Source of the DNA: JAZGER01 sp036480335
GTDB taxonomy: Bacteria; Pseudomonadota; Gammaproteobacteria; DSM-19610
DNA: 64,000 nucleotides
Direction: 5' to 3'
Assembly: GCA_036480335.1 (NCBI GenBank)
Contig: JAZGGH010000041.1
Span: forward strand, 32,630-96,629
Shown here: piece after piece, positions 26,692-36,181 of the stretch
How positions within the stretch are numbered: position 1 is the stretch's first letter
Layout of the letters: each line of letters begins with the position of its first letter
Program-made: the position numbers and the translations under genes
Notes under the pieces: generated by a model
Told to the model about the DNA's origin: nothing
The model's database searches: none
The model's input: only the letters and a program-made list of their open reading frames with translations

Positions 26692-27738
26692 ATGTTCAAA
26701 AGCCTGCTTGGTTTGTTTTCAAATGATTTGTCCATTGACCTGGGCACTGCCAATACACTTATCTATATTCGTGATCAGGGCGTCGTTCTTAACGAACCAT
26801 CGGTGGTCGCGATTCGTCAGGATCGAGGCCCCGGCGGCCCTAAAAGTATCGCTGCTGTGGGTGCTGAAGCCAAAGCCATGCTCGGTAGAACACCCGCCAA
26901 TATCACCGCAATACGGCCATTAAAAGAAGGCGTGATTGCAGATTTCACCGTCACCGAAAAAATGTTGCAATATTTTATAAATCAGGTGCATGAGGCGCGC
27001 TTCTTCAGACCGAGTCCGAGAGTGCTGATCTGCGTGCCCTGTGGATCGACCCAGGTCGAGCGCCGCGCCATCAAGGAATCGGCTGCCGGTGCAGGTGCGC
27101 GTGAAGTGTATTTGATCGAAGAACCGATGGCTGCAGCGATTGGTGCCGGCCTGCCGGTAGATGAAGCACGGGGCTCCATGGTGCTGGATATTGGTGGCGG
27201 CACCTCGGAAGTTGCCATCATTTCCCTGAACGGCATTGTTTACTCTTCATCGGTGCGCATTGGTGGTGATCGTTTTGATGAAGCCATTATCAATTATGTA
27301 CGTCGAAATTATGGCACTCTGATTGGTGAATCCACGGCTGAAACCATCAAAAAAAATATCGGCTCTGCTTATCCGGGCGCAGAAATGCGCGAAATCGATA
27401 TAAAGGGACGCAATCTGGCCCAGGGTGTACCGCGCAGTTTTACTCTCAACAGTAATGAAATTCTTGAAGCGCTACAGGAACCGCTGGCTGGCATTGTCGG
27501 TGCTGTCAAGACAGCTCTCGAACAAACACCACCGGAACTGGGTGCCGATGTTGCTGAGCGCGGCATTGTTCTGACTGGTGGTGGCGCCCTGTTACGTGAT
27601 CTGGATCGTTTACTGATGGAAGAAACCGGCTTACCGGTTGTGGTTGCAGATGACCCACTCACCTGCGTGGCGCGTGGTGGTGGGCGCGCACTGGAACTGC
27701 TGGATGAGCGTGGCGGCGATGTGTTCGCGGTAGAATAA
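26692..27738 (+). CDS. mreB: Rod-shape actin MreB
   Basis: 348 residues from the ATG at 26692 (MFKSLLGLFSNDLSIDLGTANTLIYI), the conserved start with N-terminal membrane-binding amphipathic segment; the earlier in-frame start at 26650 is not supported. Actin-fold motifs: phosphate 1 DLGTANT, phosphate 2 LDIGGGTSEVAII, adenosine motif GIVLTGGGALLRDLD. It polymerises under the inner membrane and directs the elongasome encoded downstream. Its TAA at 27736-27738 is in the same frame as mreC. Confidence 0.98.
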   Translation: MFKSLLGLFSNDLSIDLGTANTLIYIRDQGVVLNEPSVVAIRQDRGPGGPKSIAAVGAEAKAMLGRTPANITAIRPLKEGVIADFTVTEKMLQYFINQVHEARFFRPSPRVLICVPCGSTQVERRAIKESAAGAGAREVYLIEEPMAAAIGAGLPVDEARGSMVLDIGGGTSEVAIISLNGIVYSSSVRIGGDRFDEAIINYVRRNYGTLIGESTAETIKKNIGSAYPGAEMREIDIKGRNLAQGVPRSFTLNSNEILEALQEPLAGIVGAVKTALEQTPPELGADVAERGIVLTGGGALLRDLDRLLMEETGLPVVVADDPLTCVARGGGRALELLDERGGDVFAVE

Positions 27739-27762
27739 CAACCCTCCAACAAGGATAGTTCC

Positions 27763-28653
27763 ATAAAACCCCTGTTCACACAAAACCCGTCGCTGCTGAT
27801 ACGGCTAGCTGTTCTGGTCATTCTGTCTATCATGCTGATGATCCTGGATCACCGTAATCATCAGGTGTCGCGCCTGCATACCAGCCTGTCTGCATTGCTG
27901 CATCCTGTCCGTCTGATTGTCGATTTCCCCTCATCCGCTGGCAACTGGTTCCGTGAATCAATGACGTCAAGACACGACCTGCAGGAAGAAAATGCCATCC
28001 TGAAAACCCAGCAACTGGTATTACAGGCGCAACTGCAGAAAATGGAATCCCTGGAGGCCGAAAACCTGCGCTTACGCTCCCTGATGGATTCCTCATTCAA
28101 TACCAGCAATCACCGCATGCTGATCGCAGAGCTAATGGCAGTCGACCTGGACCCCTATCGCCACCAGTTCACTATCAATAAAGGCAGTAATCACGACCTC
28201 TACGAAGGCCAGCCAGTCATCGACAGTGGTGGCATCATGGGTCAACTGGTTCGGGTTGGCCCCTTCAGTGCAACCGCCATGCTGATTACCGACCCTGGCC
28301 ATGCGATTCCCGTACAGGTCAATCGTAACGGCCTACGGACTATCGCACTGGGCACCGGTTCAACCTCTGTATTGAAGTTACCGCATATCCCGAATAACAC
28401 AGATATCAAAGTCGGCGACCTAATAACCACCTCCGGGCTGGGCGGACGTTTCCCGGCCGGCTATCCTGTCGGTGAAATCACCCAGATCGAGCAAATGCCG
28501 GATCGGGATTTTTCGCAAATTATTGCCCGCCCCAGCGCACATCTAGATCGCAGCCGAGTGGTTCTACTGCTATGGCCTGCGGCGCTGCACTCGCAGCAGT
28601 CAACAGACAGTGTCGATAGCACAACAGAAACCGCTGTGGAAGACGCTGAATGA
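27763..28653 (+). CDS. mreC: Rod-shape-determining protein MreC, apparent ATA start codon
   Basis: I place the start at the ATA at 27763, giving 296 residues. From there the frame reads [I/M]KPLFTQNPSLLIRLAVLVIL, a close match to the invariant MreC start (MKPIFSRGPSLQIRL in E. coli). AAGGA lies about 7 bases upstream (27751-27755). No ATG, GTG or TTG occurs in this frame between the mreB stop (27738) and the ATG at 27832, and that internal ATG has no Shine-Dalgarno and would delete most of the membrane helix. The rest is canonical: helix at about 10-30, coiled coil, then a beta-barrel periplasmic domain (VIDSGGIMGQLVRVGPFSATAMLITDP, TSGLGGRFPAGYPVGEI). mreD overlaps its stop by 4 bases. Confidence 0.93.
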   Translation: MKPLFTQNPSLLIRLAVLVILSIMLMILDHRNHQVSRLHTSLSALLHPVRLIVDFPSSAGNWFRESMTSRHDLQEENAILKTQQLVLQAQLQKMESLEAENLRLRSLMDSSFNTSNHRMLIAELMAVDLDPYRHQFTINKGSNHDLYEGQPVIDSGGIMGQLVRVGPFSATAMLITDPGHAIPVQVNRNGLRTIALGTGSTSVLKLPHIPNNTDIKVGDLITTSGLGGRFPAGYPVGEITQIEQMPDRDFSQIIARPSAHLDRSRVVLLLWPAALHSQQSTDSVDSTTETAVEDAE

Positions 28654-29138
28654 ACTCAATGCGCCGTCATGGTGGATTCATTATTTTTCTTTCGTTTGTG
28701 CTTGCACTGATATTATCTGTGAATAATCTGACCGATGGCCTGCGCCCCTGGCGGCCCGACTGGGTTGCTCTGGTGCTGATTTACTGGTGCCTGTATGTGC
28801 CCGAGCGGATCAGCGTGGCGAGTGGCTGGTTCGCAGGATTATGTCTTGATGTACTGACCAATTCATTGCTAGGCCAGCACGCACTGGGGCTGGCAATCAT
28901 AGCCTTCTTCGCCAACGCACTGCATCGACAGATCCGTATCTACCCTTTCTGGCAGCAAACCGGCAGTGTTCTGGTTTTTCTGCTGATGCATCAATTAACA
29001 ACGCTCTGGATCAACAGCCTGTCTGGACATCCCTCCGTAGGCTGGGAGTACTGGCTGCCGTCCTTCACAGGTATGTTGCTGTGGCCGCTGGTCTATCTAT
29101 TCTTCCAGATCCTGCAACGCTACTTCTCGATAAAATAA
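28650..29138 (+). CDS. mreD: Rod-shape-determining protein MreD
   Basis: 162 residues, an integral membrane protein with about five hydrophobic helices (IIFLSFVLALILSV, WVALVLIYWCLYVP, WFAGLCLDVLTNSLLGQHALGLAIIAFFANAL, and two more). The DVLTNSLLGQHALG segment is the family signature. ATGA overlap with mreC. It bridges MreC to the elongation synthases. Confidence 0.95.
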   Translation: MNSMRRHGGFIIFLSFVLALILSVNNLTDGLRPWRPDWVALVLIYWCLYVPERISVASGWFAGLCLDVLTNSLLGQHALGLAIIAFFANALHRQIRIYPFWQQTGSVLVFLLMHQLTTLWINSLSGHPSVGWEYWLPSFTGMLLWPLVYLFFQILQRYFSIK

Positions 29139-29141
29139 GCT

Positions 29142-31001
29142 ATGCCACATCGGGTTACCATCAAGGATTATCTCTTCGAAAGCCGTCTGTTCATGCGCCG
29201 CACAGTCGTCGCGTTGATCATTGCCGGACTGTTGTTCGTCGGCCTGATTGCTCGCCTCATTTACCTACAGGTCGTTGATCATGAACATTACGTCACGCTT
29301 TCCGATGAGAATCGCATCAAGATCCAGCCGCTGGCACCGAATCGCGGACTGATTTTTGATCGCAATGGCGTTATTCTGGCCGAAAACCTGCCTTCCTACC
29401 GCCTGGAGATCACTCAGGAACTGGTAAAAGACATGGATACCACGCTCGACAAACTGTCACAGTTAATCCGTATTCAGGACATTGACCGCAAGCGTTTTAA
29501 AAAACTGCTGAAACAGACACCGCACTTCAAACCCGTTCCACTGCGCTTTCATCTCAACGATGAGGAAGTGGCAAGATTTGCTGTTGACCGCCACCGTTTT
29601 CCCGGCGTAGATATTGTTGCCGGTTTAACGCGACATTACCCGAATGGCGCACTCGCTGTACACGCGCTGGGCTATGTTGGCCGAATTGACATACGCGACT
29701 TGCAACGAATCGATACATCCAATTACAGCGGAACAACCCATATCGGCAAAACCGGTATTGAAAAAACCTACGAAGACAAATTGCACGGCAAGGCCGGTTA
29801 CAGTCAGGTTGAAACCAACGCCGAAGGGCGCATTTTGCGCACCCTGGAGCGAGTCGCGCCGATACCGGGCGAAAATATCACATTGACCATTGATGCACGA
29901 CTGCAGACCAGAGTTGAAGCAATTTTTAACAACCGCGCCGGTGCGGCGATTGTGCTTGAACCACAGACAGGTGATATTCTCGCCTTTGTCAGTATGCCGG
30001 GTTATGACCCGAACCTGTTCGTTAATGGCATCGACGTAAAAACCTATCGCGACTTACGCAACAATATTTACCAACCTCTGTTCAACCGCGCTCTGCGTGG
30101 CCAATATCCGCCAGGCTCGACCATCAAGCCTTTCGTTGGACTTGGTGCACTTGAACAACATACAGTCACTGCCCACGATTCAATTTTCTGTCCCGGTTTC
30201 TATCAACTGCCGCGCAAAGACCGAAAATACCGTGACTGGAAAAAAACCGGCCACGGCACCATGTCTATGGTCTCAGCCATCACCCAATCCTGTGATGTCT
30301 ATTTTTATGACCTGGCATTATCCATGGGTATTGATCAGTTGCATGATTCTCTGGCATTGTTTGGCTTTGGTAAACGCACCGGAATCGACATATCTGGAGA
30401 AGCACCCGGCCTGCTGCCATCGCGCAGCTGGAAACGCAAGACCAGAGACCAGCCCTGGTACCCTGGCGAAACCCTGATCACCGGTATCGGTCAGGGATTC
30501 ATGCTGACAACCCCTATACAACTAGCATCAGCGACCGCTACCCTGGCAACCTATGGTCAGAAAATCACGCCCCATGTTATCCTCTCCAGCCAGTCCGGTT
30601 CAGAGCCTCCGGCAGGCACCGTTATCAGCACATCGCAGCTGCCCGTGAATGAGCTGCAACACTGGCAAACGGTCATCCACGCCATGCAGGAAGTTGTCCA
30701 TGGAAAACGTGGCACAGCCCGCAGAACAGGCCAGAATGCGTCGTACCGAATGGCGGGTAAAACTGGTACAGCACAAGTTTTTGGTCTCAAGGAAGAGGAA
30801 AAATACGATGCGGAAACGATCGCTGAGAAATTGCGAGACCATTCCCTGTTCATCGCCTTTGCACCAGTGAACAATCCACAAATTGCGGTCGCGGTCATTA
30901 TCGAAAATGGTGGCAGTGGCAGTGCTGTCGCTGCTCCCATGGTGCGCCAGATCATCGATTCCTGGCTGGCGCCGGAACTGTCACAGGAACTCACACCATG
31001 A
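29142..31001 (+). CDS. mrdA: Penicillin-binding protein 2 (elongation transpeptidase)
   Basis: 619 residues, class B PBP of the elongasome, with a single N-terminal helix (about 19-40). The pedestal domain is followed by the transpeptidase: STIKPFVG carries the nucleophilic Ser (about 330), SCD forms the second motif, and KTGTAQ the third. Length is close to E. coli PBP2 (633). It follows mreD by 3 bases and overlaps rodA by 4. Confidence 0.97.
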   Translation: MPHRVTIKDYLFESRLFMRRTVVALIIAGLLFVGLIARLIYLQVVDHEHYVTLSDENRIKIQPLAPNRGLIFDRNGVILAENLPSYRLEITQELVKDMDTTLDKLSQLIRIQDIDRKRFKKLLKQTPHFKPVPLRFHLNDEEVARFAVDRHRFPGVDIVAGLTRHYPNGALAVHALGYVGRIDIRDLQRIDTSNYSGTTHIGKTGIEKTYEDKLHGKAGYSQVETNAEGRILRTLERVAPIPGENITLTIDARLQTRVEAIFNNRAGAAIVLEPQTGDILAFVSMPGYDPNLFVNGIDVKTYRDLRNNIYQPLFNRALRGQYPPGSTIKPFVGLGALEQHTVTAHDSIFCPGFYQLPRKDRKYRDWKKTGHGTMSMVSAITQSCDVYFYDLALSMGIDQLHDSLALFGFGKRTGIDISGEAPGLLPSRSWKRKTRDQPWYPGETLITGIGQGFMLTTPIQLASATATLATYGQKITPHVILSSQSGSEPPAGTVISTSQLPVNELQHWQTVIHAMQEVVHGKRGTARRTGQNASYRMAGKTGTAQVFGLKEEEKYDAETIAEKLRDHSLFIAFAPVNNPQIAVAVIIENGGSGSAVAAPMVRQIIDSWLAPELSQELTP

Positions 31002-32122
31002 GCCAGTATATCGACATGGGACGCAATGATGCCAGCCGCAGGGATTGGCAATCGGTACTGCACCTGGATGCGACGCTGTTATTCGGACTGACCTGCGCTT
31101 CTGTTTTTGGTCTGTTTGTTCTGTTCAGTGCGACAGATCAATCGCACACTACCCTGATCCGACAGTTGGTACGGCTCGGCGTTGCCTTCGCCACCATGGC
31201 GGTCATTGCTCAACTGCGGCCACAATGGCTGATGCGCTGGACTCCCTGGTTGTACGGTATCGGCCTGGTTCTGCTGCTCGCAGTACTGATTTTTGGTGAT
31301 ACCGGCAAAGGCGCACAACGTTGGCTCGATCTGGGCTTTATTCGTTTTCAGCCATCGGAAATGATGAAACTAGTGGTTCCGATGATGGTTGCCTGGTTCT
31401 TGTCAGATAAAGGCTTGCCTCCCAAAATAACACGCATCCTTATTGCTGGCTTATTAATTGCCATACCCGTGGTACTGATCGCCAGGCAACCGGATCTGGG
31501 AACCTCACTACTGATCGCGAGCGCCGGTTTTTTTGTTCTTTTTCTTGCCGGATTATCCTGGAAATTACTCGCCGGACTGGGAGTATCAGCGGCGGCAGGC
31601 GCACCGATTCTCTGGCATTTTATGCACAGCTATCAACGCCAGCGTGTCTATACGTTTTTACACCCTGAACAGGACCCTCTGGGTACCGGCTATCATATTA
31701 TCCAGTCCAAGATTGCCATCGGCTCGGGTGGGACGTTTGGCAAGGGCTGGCTGAATGGCACACAGGCACATCTCGAATTCCTGCCGGAAAGCTCTACTGA
31801 CTTCATATTTGCCGTTCTCGGCGAAGAATTCGGGCTTGCAGGAATTCTGCTGTTACTGTTGATTTATACCGTTATAATTGTCAGAAGCCTGTACATTGCC
31901 ACTCAGGCACAAGATACCTATTGCCGATTACTGGGTGGCAGTCTTGGATTGACCTTTTTTATCTATATCATTGTCAATACAGGCATGGTAACTGGCTTAC
32001 TGCCCGTTGTTGGACTGCCGTTACCTCTGGTAAGTTATGGCGGCACATCAATGGTGACCCTGATGGCAGGATTCGGTATCCTGATGTCCATTCACACCCA
32101 TCGGAAATTATTACCGACTTAG
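30998..32122 (+). CDS. rodA: Peptidoglycan glycosyltransferase RodA (SEDS family)
   Basis: 374 residues, about ten membrane helices. The SEDS signature includes GAQRWLDLGFIRFQPSEMMKL, RQPDLGTSLL and the catalytic-Asp region PESSTDFIFAVLGEEFGL. C-terminal GLPLPLVSYGGTSMVTLMAGFGILMSI is typical. RodA polymerises glycan strands with PBP2 as partner; the ATGA overlap with mrdA fits their 1:1 use. Also named mrdB. Confidence 0.97.
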   Translation: MSQYIDMGRNDASRRDWQSVLHLDATLLFGLTCASVFGLFVLFSATDQSHTTLIRQLVRLGVAFATMAVIAQLRPQWLMRWTPWLYGIGLVLLLAVLIFGDTGKGAQRWLDLGFIRFQPSEMMKLVVPMMVAWFLSDKGLPPKITRILIAGLLIAIPVVLIARQPDLGTSLLIASAGFFVLFLAGLSWKLLAGLGVSAAAGAPILWHFMHSYQRQRVYTFLHPEQDPLGTGYHIIQSKIAIGSGGTFGKGWLNGTQAHLEFLPESSTDFIFAVLGEEFGLAGILLLLLIYTVIIVRSLYIATQAQDTYCRLLGGSLGLTFFIYIIVNTGMVTGLLPVVGLPLPLVSYGGTSMVTLMAGFGILMSIHTHRKLLPT

Positions 32123-32135
32123 GATCAAATAACAG

Positions 32136-33161
32136 ATGCACACATTCTTCAACAAACTCTACATGGCATCATTGATAACCAGCGTTTTCAGTTTGCCAGC
32201 GGTTAATGCCCAGGCGGGTGATTATGCATCGTTTGCAGGCAACGCCAAAGCCGAAAAATTTATTAGTCGCATGGTGAAAGAACACGACTTTGACCACAGT
32301 GAACTCAAGCAGTTATTTAACTCAACCTATCTGCGTGATGACATCATCAAGGCCATGACCCGGCCTGCAGAGGGTAAACCCTGGTACGACTATCGACCTA
32401 TCTTTCTCACTGAATCACGTATCAATGGCGGCATCGCTTTCTGGAAAAAACATGCCGCCCTGCTTGCTGATATTGAAAAAAAATACGGTGTCGATAGCAG
32501 CGTGGTGATTGCCATCGTTGGCGTAGAAACTCGCTATGGCAACAATACTGGCTCTTACCGAGTTATCGATGCCCTCTCGACACTCGCTTTCGGCTATCCG
32601 CCGCGGGGTAAATTCTTCAGCAAAGAACTCGAACAATTCCTGATTCTGACCCGAGAAGAAAAAGTCGATATTCGTAAAGCAAAAGGCTCTTATGCAGGAG
32701 CGATGGGGCTTGGGCAGTTTATTCCCAGCAGCTATCGAGAGTATGCAGTTGACTATGATGGTGACAAACGACGCGACCTGTGGACCAGCATGGGCGATAT
32801 TTTAGGCAGTGTTGCCAATTATCTACATGTACATGGCTGGGAATTACATGGCCCTGTCGCCTATCAGGCAAAGGCGGGAAAAACACCACCCAAAAGCTTG
32901 CTTGATGAGGGTTATAAACCGAAACGTACACTTGAATACTTCCTTACTCGTGACCTGTCACTGGACACACAACTCGACAAAAAAACACCGGCAGCTATTA
33001 TTTCACTGAAACAGAAATCTGGGCCTGAATACTGGCTAACAATGAAAAACTTTTATGTCATCACCCGCTATAACCGCAGTCCATTATACGCCATGGCAGT
33101 TTTCCAGCTGAGCCAGGAAATTAAAGCGGGTTTCCAGAAACAGGCGCAGAAAGGGAAATAA
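32136..33161 (+). CDS. mltB: Membrane-bound lytic murein transglycosylase B
   Basis: 341 residues with a Sec signal peptide (ends near VNAQAGDY) and no lipobox, so soluble periplasmic rather than a lipoprotein as in E. coli. The MltB domain has catalytic Glu in AIVGVETRYGNNTGSYRVIDALSTLAFGYPPR. The SYAGAMGLGQFIPSSYREYAVDYDGDKRRDLW segment is diagnostic. It cleaves the MurNAc-GlcNAc bond with 1,6-anhydro product. Part of the elongation operon. Confidence 0.95.
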   Translation: MHTFFNKLYMASLITSVFSLPAVNAQAGDYASFAGNAKAEKFISRMVKEHDFDHSELKQLFNSTYLRDDIIKAMTRPAEGKPWYDYRPIFLTESRINGGIAFWKKHAALLADIEKKYGVDSSVVIAIVGVETRYGNNTGSYRVIDALSTLAFGYPPRGKFFSKELEQFLILTREEKVDIRKAKGSYAGAMGLGQFIPSSYREYAVDYDGDKRRDLWTSMGDILGSVANYLHVHGWELHGPVAYQAKAGKTPPKSLLDEGYKPKRTLEYFLTRDLSLDTQLDKKTPAAIISLKQKSGPEYWLTMKNFYVITRYNRSPLYAMAVFQLSQEIKAGFQKQAQKGK

Positions 33162-33168
33162 TCGTTTC

Positions 33169-34071
33169 ATGGAGCATTCTTTTGCCAACCACCAGCTAAC
33201 GCCAGGCATTCTCAGTAGCATAGCTATCTTGCTCATCAGCCAGTTTGCTGGCTGCAGCAGCCAGCAAACCCAGGGCCAAAGTCAAAGCCGCTACACACAA
33301 AAACAGGATGCTCCACCCTCTCATCCTGTTGATCTGGTCGCATTGGCCAATGTTCCTGATGCGGTACCTGTGGCAATAAAATACAGTAAATACGGCAATC
33401 CGGACAGTTATGAAGTGCTTGGCCAACGCTACTACACTTTGAAATCAGGCAAAGGCTACCAGCAGCAGGGAATTGCTTCGTGGTACGGCAGCAAATTTCA
33501 CGGGCATCGCACTTCAAGCGGTGAAGCCTATGATATGTATGCAATGACGGCTGCGCACAAGACATTGCCTTTGCCAACTTTTGCTCGTGTCACCAATCTC
33601 AGCAATGGCCGCTCTATTATCGTTAAAATCAACGACCGGGGCCCTTTTCATGACGACCGGTTAATCGATCTTTCCTATGCCGCAGCGACCAAACTCGATA
33701 TCGCCAGGCATGGTACTGGCCACGTTAAAGTGGTTGCACTGGAACCTGAGTCGATAGCCAATAAAGCTATCCAGCGCCCACCAATACAGCAAACCACTCA
33801 GCAATCAGCCCAGGCGACTGCTTCAGGTTACAGGGCAACAGGCATTTACCTGCAGTTAGGTGCCTTTTCAGAACGCCAGAATGCTGAAAAACTGCGTAAT
33901 AAACTGTCCAGTGCCAACTTTGAAGGTATATCGATCTCGCCATTATCGATACAGGATAAAAAAATATATCGTGTCAGAATCGGGCCGCTACAGGATCAAC
34001 AATCTACCGATATACTGGTCAAAATGTTAGAACAACACGGTGTTCACTCGCCCAGTGTTGTCATCAACTAA
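33169..34071 (+). CDS. rlpA: Septal/rare lipoprotein RlpA, lytic transglycosylase
   Basis: 300 residues with lipobox FAGC near residue 29. The double-psi beta-barrel domain (about 95-190: GIASWYGSKFHGHRTSSGEAYDMYAMTAAHKTLPLPTFARVTN, VKINDRGPFHDDRLIDLSYAAA) carries the conserved His and Asp of the glycan-cleaving site. A C-terminal SPOR domain (about 222-300, YLQLGAFSERQNAEKLRNKL) binds denuded glycan. Full-length architecture of the Pseudomonas enzyme type. Confidence 0.95.
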   Translation: MEHSFANHQLTPGILSSIAILLISQFAGCSSQQTQGQSQSRYTQKQDAPPSHPVDLVALANVPDAVPVAIKYSKYGNPDSYEVLGQRYYTLKSGKGYQQQGIASWYGSKFHGHRTSSGEAYDMYAMTAAHKTLPLPTFARVTNLSNGRSIIVKINDRGPFHDDRLIDLSYAAATKLDIARHGTGHVKVVALEPESIANKAIQRPPIQQTTQQSAQATASGYRATGIYLQLGAFSERQNAEKLRNKLSSANFEGISISPLSIQDKKIYRVRIGPLQDQQSTDILVKMLEQHGVHSPSVVIN

Positions 34072-34105
34072 TCCATCAACTTCCATTAACAGGTAACAAC
34101 CGCCC

Positions 34106-35239
34106 ATGCCACTGCATCTGATTATTGCATTCATTAGTCTTTTTACTCTTCCCGCTCTGGCGGTTGATGCGCCGACACCCTCTGCACCGGATATTGATAC
34201 CCGCGCATTCGTCATTATGGATTTTGACAGTGGTCAGATTCTGGCAGAGAAGAATGCTGATGAAAGCATGGAACCCGCAAGCATTACCAAACTGATGAGT
34301 GCCTATGTGGTCTTCAATGAATTGCAAAACAACACGTTGTCCCTTTCGGACACTGTCCGCATCAGTAAAAAGGCCTGGCAAATGGAAGGCTCACGCATGT
34401 TTGTCAAGGTTGGCTCTAAAGTCAATATCGCCGACCTGTTAAAAGGTGTCATTATTCAGTCGGGTAATGATGCCACAGTAGCACTGGCAGAAAAGGTTGC
34501 CGGAACGGAAAGCAGCTTTGCCAACCTGATGAACCACCATGCCCAGGAACTGGGATTAACTCACACACACTTCGTCAACAGCACGGGCCTGCCCAACAAG
34601 GAACACTACATGTCGGCCAGAGATATCGCCGAACTGTCACGCGCGTTGATTAAACGTTTTCCCGAGTACTATAACTGGTATTCAGAGCAAGAATTTCGCT
34701 ATAACGACATCACACAGTACAATCGCAACCTGTTACTCGGCCGTGATAAGTCCGTCGATGGCGTCAAAACAGGGCACACCAAATCAGCAGGTTACTGCCT
34801 CGTCACTTCGGCTAAACGGGATGACATGCGACTGATCACGGTTGTTCTGGGTACGAAAAGCAAGGAAGCTCGTGCAGACACCAGCCAATCATTACTGGAT
34901 TACGGTTTCCGGTTTTTTGAAACCCATAAACTCTATGATACGGGCCAACAAATTACCAGCACTCGCGTCTGGAAAGGCAGTGAAAAGAACATCAATCTCG
35001 GCCTGCAGGAAAGCCTGTTTATTACTATTCCGCGCGGCCAATATGACAAGCTCAATGCCAGCATGCAAACCGGTGAGCTAATTATGGCGCCCATTGAACA
35101 GGGCACAATGCTGGGCAATATCAATATAACGCTAAACGGCAATCTCGTTTCCGAAAAACCGCTAATTGCCCTAACGACTGTTGCAGAAGGCAGTCTCTGG
35201 CAACGCCTGCTCGATTCCGCACTGCTGTATTTTGAATAA
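34106..35239 (+). CDS. dacA: D-alanyl-D-alanine carboxypeptidase (PBP5/6 type)
   Basis: 377 residues with a signal peptide (cleavage near ALAVDA). SITK (nucleophilic Ser about residue 61), SGN (about 120) and KTGHT (about 225) make the penicillin-binding site. A C-terminal beta domain and an amphipathic anchor helix (LWQRLLDSALLYFE) follow. It trims pentapeptides behind the elongasome. 34 bases after rlpA and 2 before dat, in the usual gammaproteobacterial order. Confidence 0.96.
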   Translation: MPLHLIIAFISLFTLPALAVDAPTPSAPDIDTRAFVIMDFDSGQILAEKNADESMEPASITKLMSAYVVFNELQNNTLSLSDTVRISKKAWQMEGSRMFVKVGSKVNIADLLKGVIIQSGNDATVALAEKVAGTESSFANLMNHHAQELGLTHTHFVNSTGLPNKEHYMSARDIAELSRALIKRFPEYYNWYSEQEFRYNDITQYNRNLLLGRDKSVDGVKTGHTKSAGYCLVTSAKRDDMRLITVVLGTKSKEARADTSQSLLDYGFRFFETHKLYDTGQQITSTRVWKGSEKNINLGLQESLFITIPRGQYDKLNASMQTGELIMAPIEQGTMLGNINITLNGNLVSEKPLIALTTVAEGSLWQRLLDSALLYFE

Positions 35240-35241
35240 CC

Positions 35242-36126
35242 ATGAACACCGTTTACCTTAATGGTGAGTTTATTCCTCAAAACAAGGCCCTTATTTCTGT
35301 TATGGACCGAGGCTTTCTGTTTGGGGATGGGGTCTACGAAGTCATCCCCATTTACGGTGGTCGTTTATTCAGGCTTTCGCAACATTTACAGCGCCTGCAA
35401 AACAGTCTGGATGGTATTCTGCTCGACAATCCTCACTCAAATACCCAGTGGGAAACATTACTGAATCAGTTATTGCAAGCAAATATATCTGACGACTTAA
35501 GCCAGGACTATTCTATTTACCTGCAAATCACACGTGGTGCCATCGAAAAAAGGGACTACCGTATCCCGGATACTATTAAACCGACTGTTTTTGCAAACTG
35601 CAGAAAAATACCCATGCCGGATAAAACTGTGGCAAGCCACGGTATCTCAGCCATTACTGTGGAAGATATTCGCTGGCTTCGTTGTGACATCAAAGCAATC
35701 ACCCTGCTGCCAAATATTCTGTTAAAACAAGCTGCGGCAAATGCAGGAGCCGATGAAGCCATTCTGATTCGTGATGGATATGCACTTGAAGGCTCTGCCA
35801 GTAATCTGTTCATTATCAGCAATGGAGTCATCAAAACCCATCCAACTGGCCCCTTGTTATTACCGGGAATTACCAGAGACCTGATACTTGAACTGGCCGA
35901 AAAACAGAATATTGCACATGAAGAAACCAGCATTACAGAAAAACAACTCTGCCTCGCAGATGAAGTCTGGCTAACGAGCTCCACCAGAGAAATTCTAGCC
36001 GTAACAAAGATTAATAAGACAACAATTGGAAATGGAAAACCGGGGACAATGTGGAAAACCATGACCGGACTTTACCGTGAATATAAAGAAACGCTAAGAT
36101 CTGTAAATCCTGGAATTGAACAATAG
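35242..36126 (+). CDS. dat: D-alanine (D-amino acid) aminotransferase
   Basis: 294 residues, PLP fold-type IV aminotransferase. N-terminus VYLNGEFIPQNKALISVMDRGFLFGDGVYEVIPIYGG is diagnostic. The PLP Lys lies in RCDIKAITLLPNILLKQ (about 150). GSASNLFII and VWLTSSTREILAVTKI complete the cofactor site. It makes D-amino acids such as D-Ala or D-Glu, apt beside dacA. The lipB/lipA genes that often follow are absent here; the operon meets the convergent imuA. A perfect short palindrome (36140-36155, AGGACAT/ATGTCCT) follows, without a T run. Confidence 0.93.
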   Translation: MNTVYLNGEFIPQNKALISVMDRGFLFGDGVYEVIPIYGGRLFRLSQHLQRLQNSLDGILLDNPHSNTQWETLLNQLLQANISDDLSQDYSIYLQITRGAIEKRDYRIPDTIKPTVFANCRKIPMPDKTVASHGISAITVEDIRWLRCDIKAITLLPNILLKQAAANAGADEAILIRDGYALEGSASNLFIISNGVIKTHPTGPLLLPGITRDLILELAEKQNIAHEETSITEKQLCLADEVWLTSSTREILAVTKINKTTIGNGKPGTMWKTMTGLYREYKETLRSVNPGIEQ

Positions 36127-36181
36127 GCATTTGAACAACAGGACATCCATGTCCTTCTTGACTGTTATCAGAATACTGGGT

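Noticed and set aside
36140..36155. AGGACAT/ATGTCCT palindrome after dat as terminator
   Set aside because: Positioned between convergent genes but lacks a T run; noted only as a possible weak stop.
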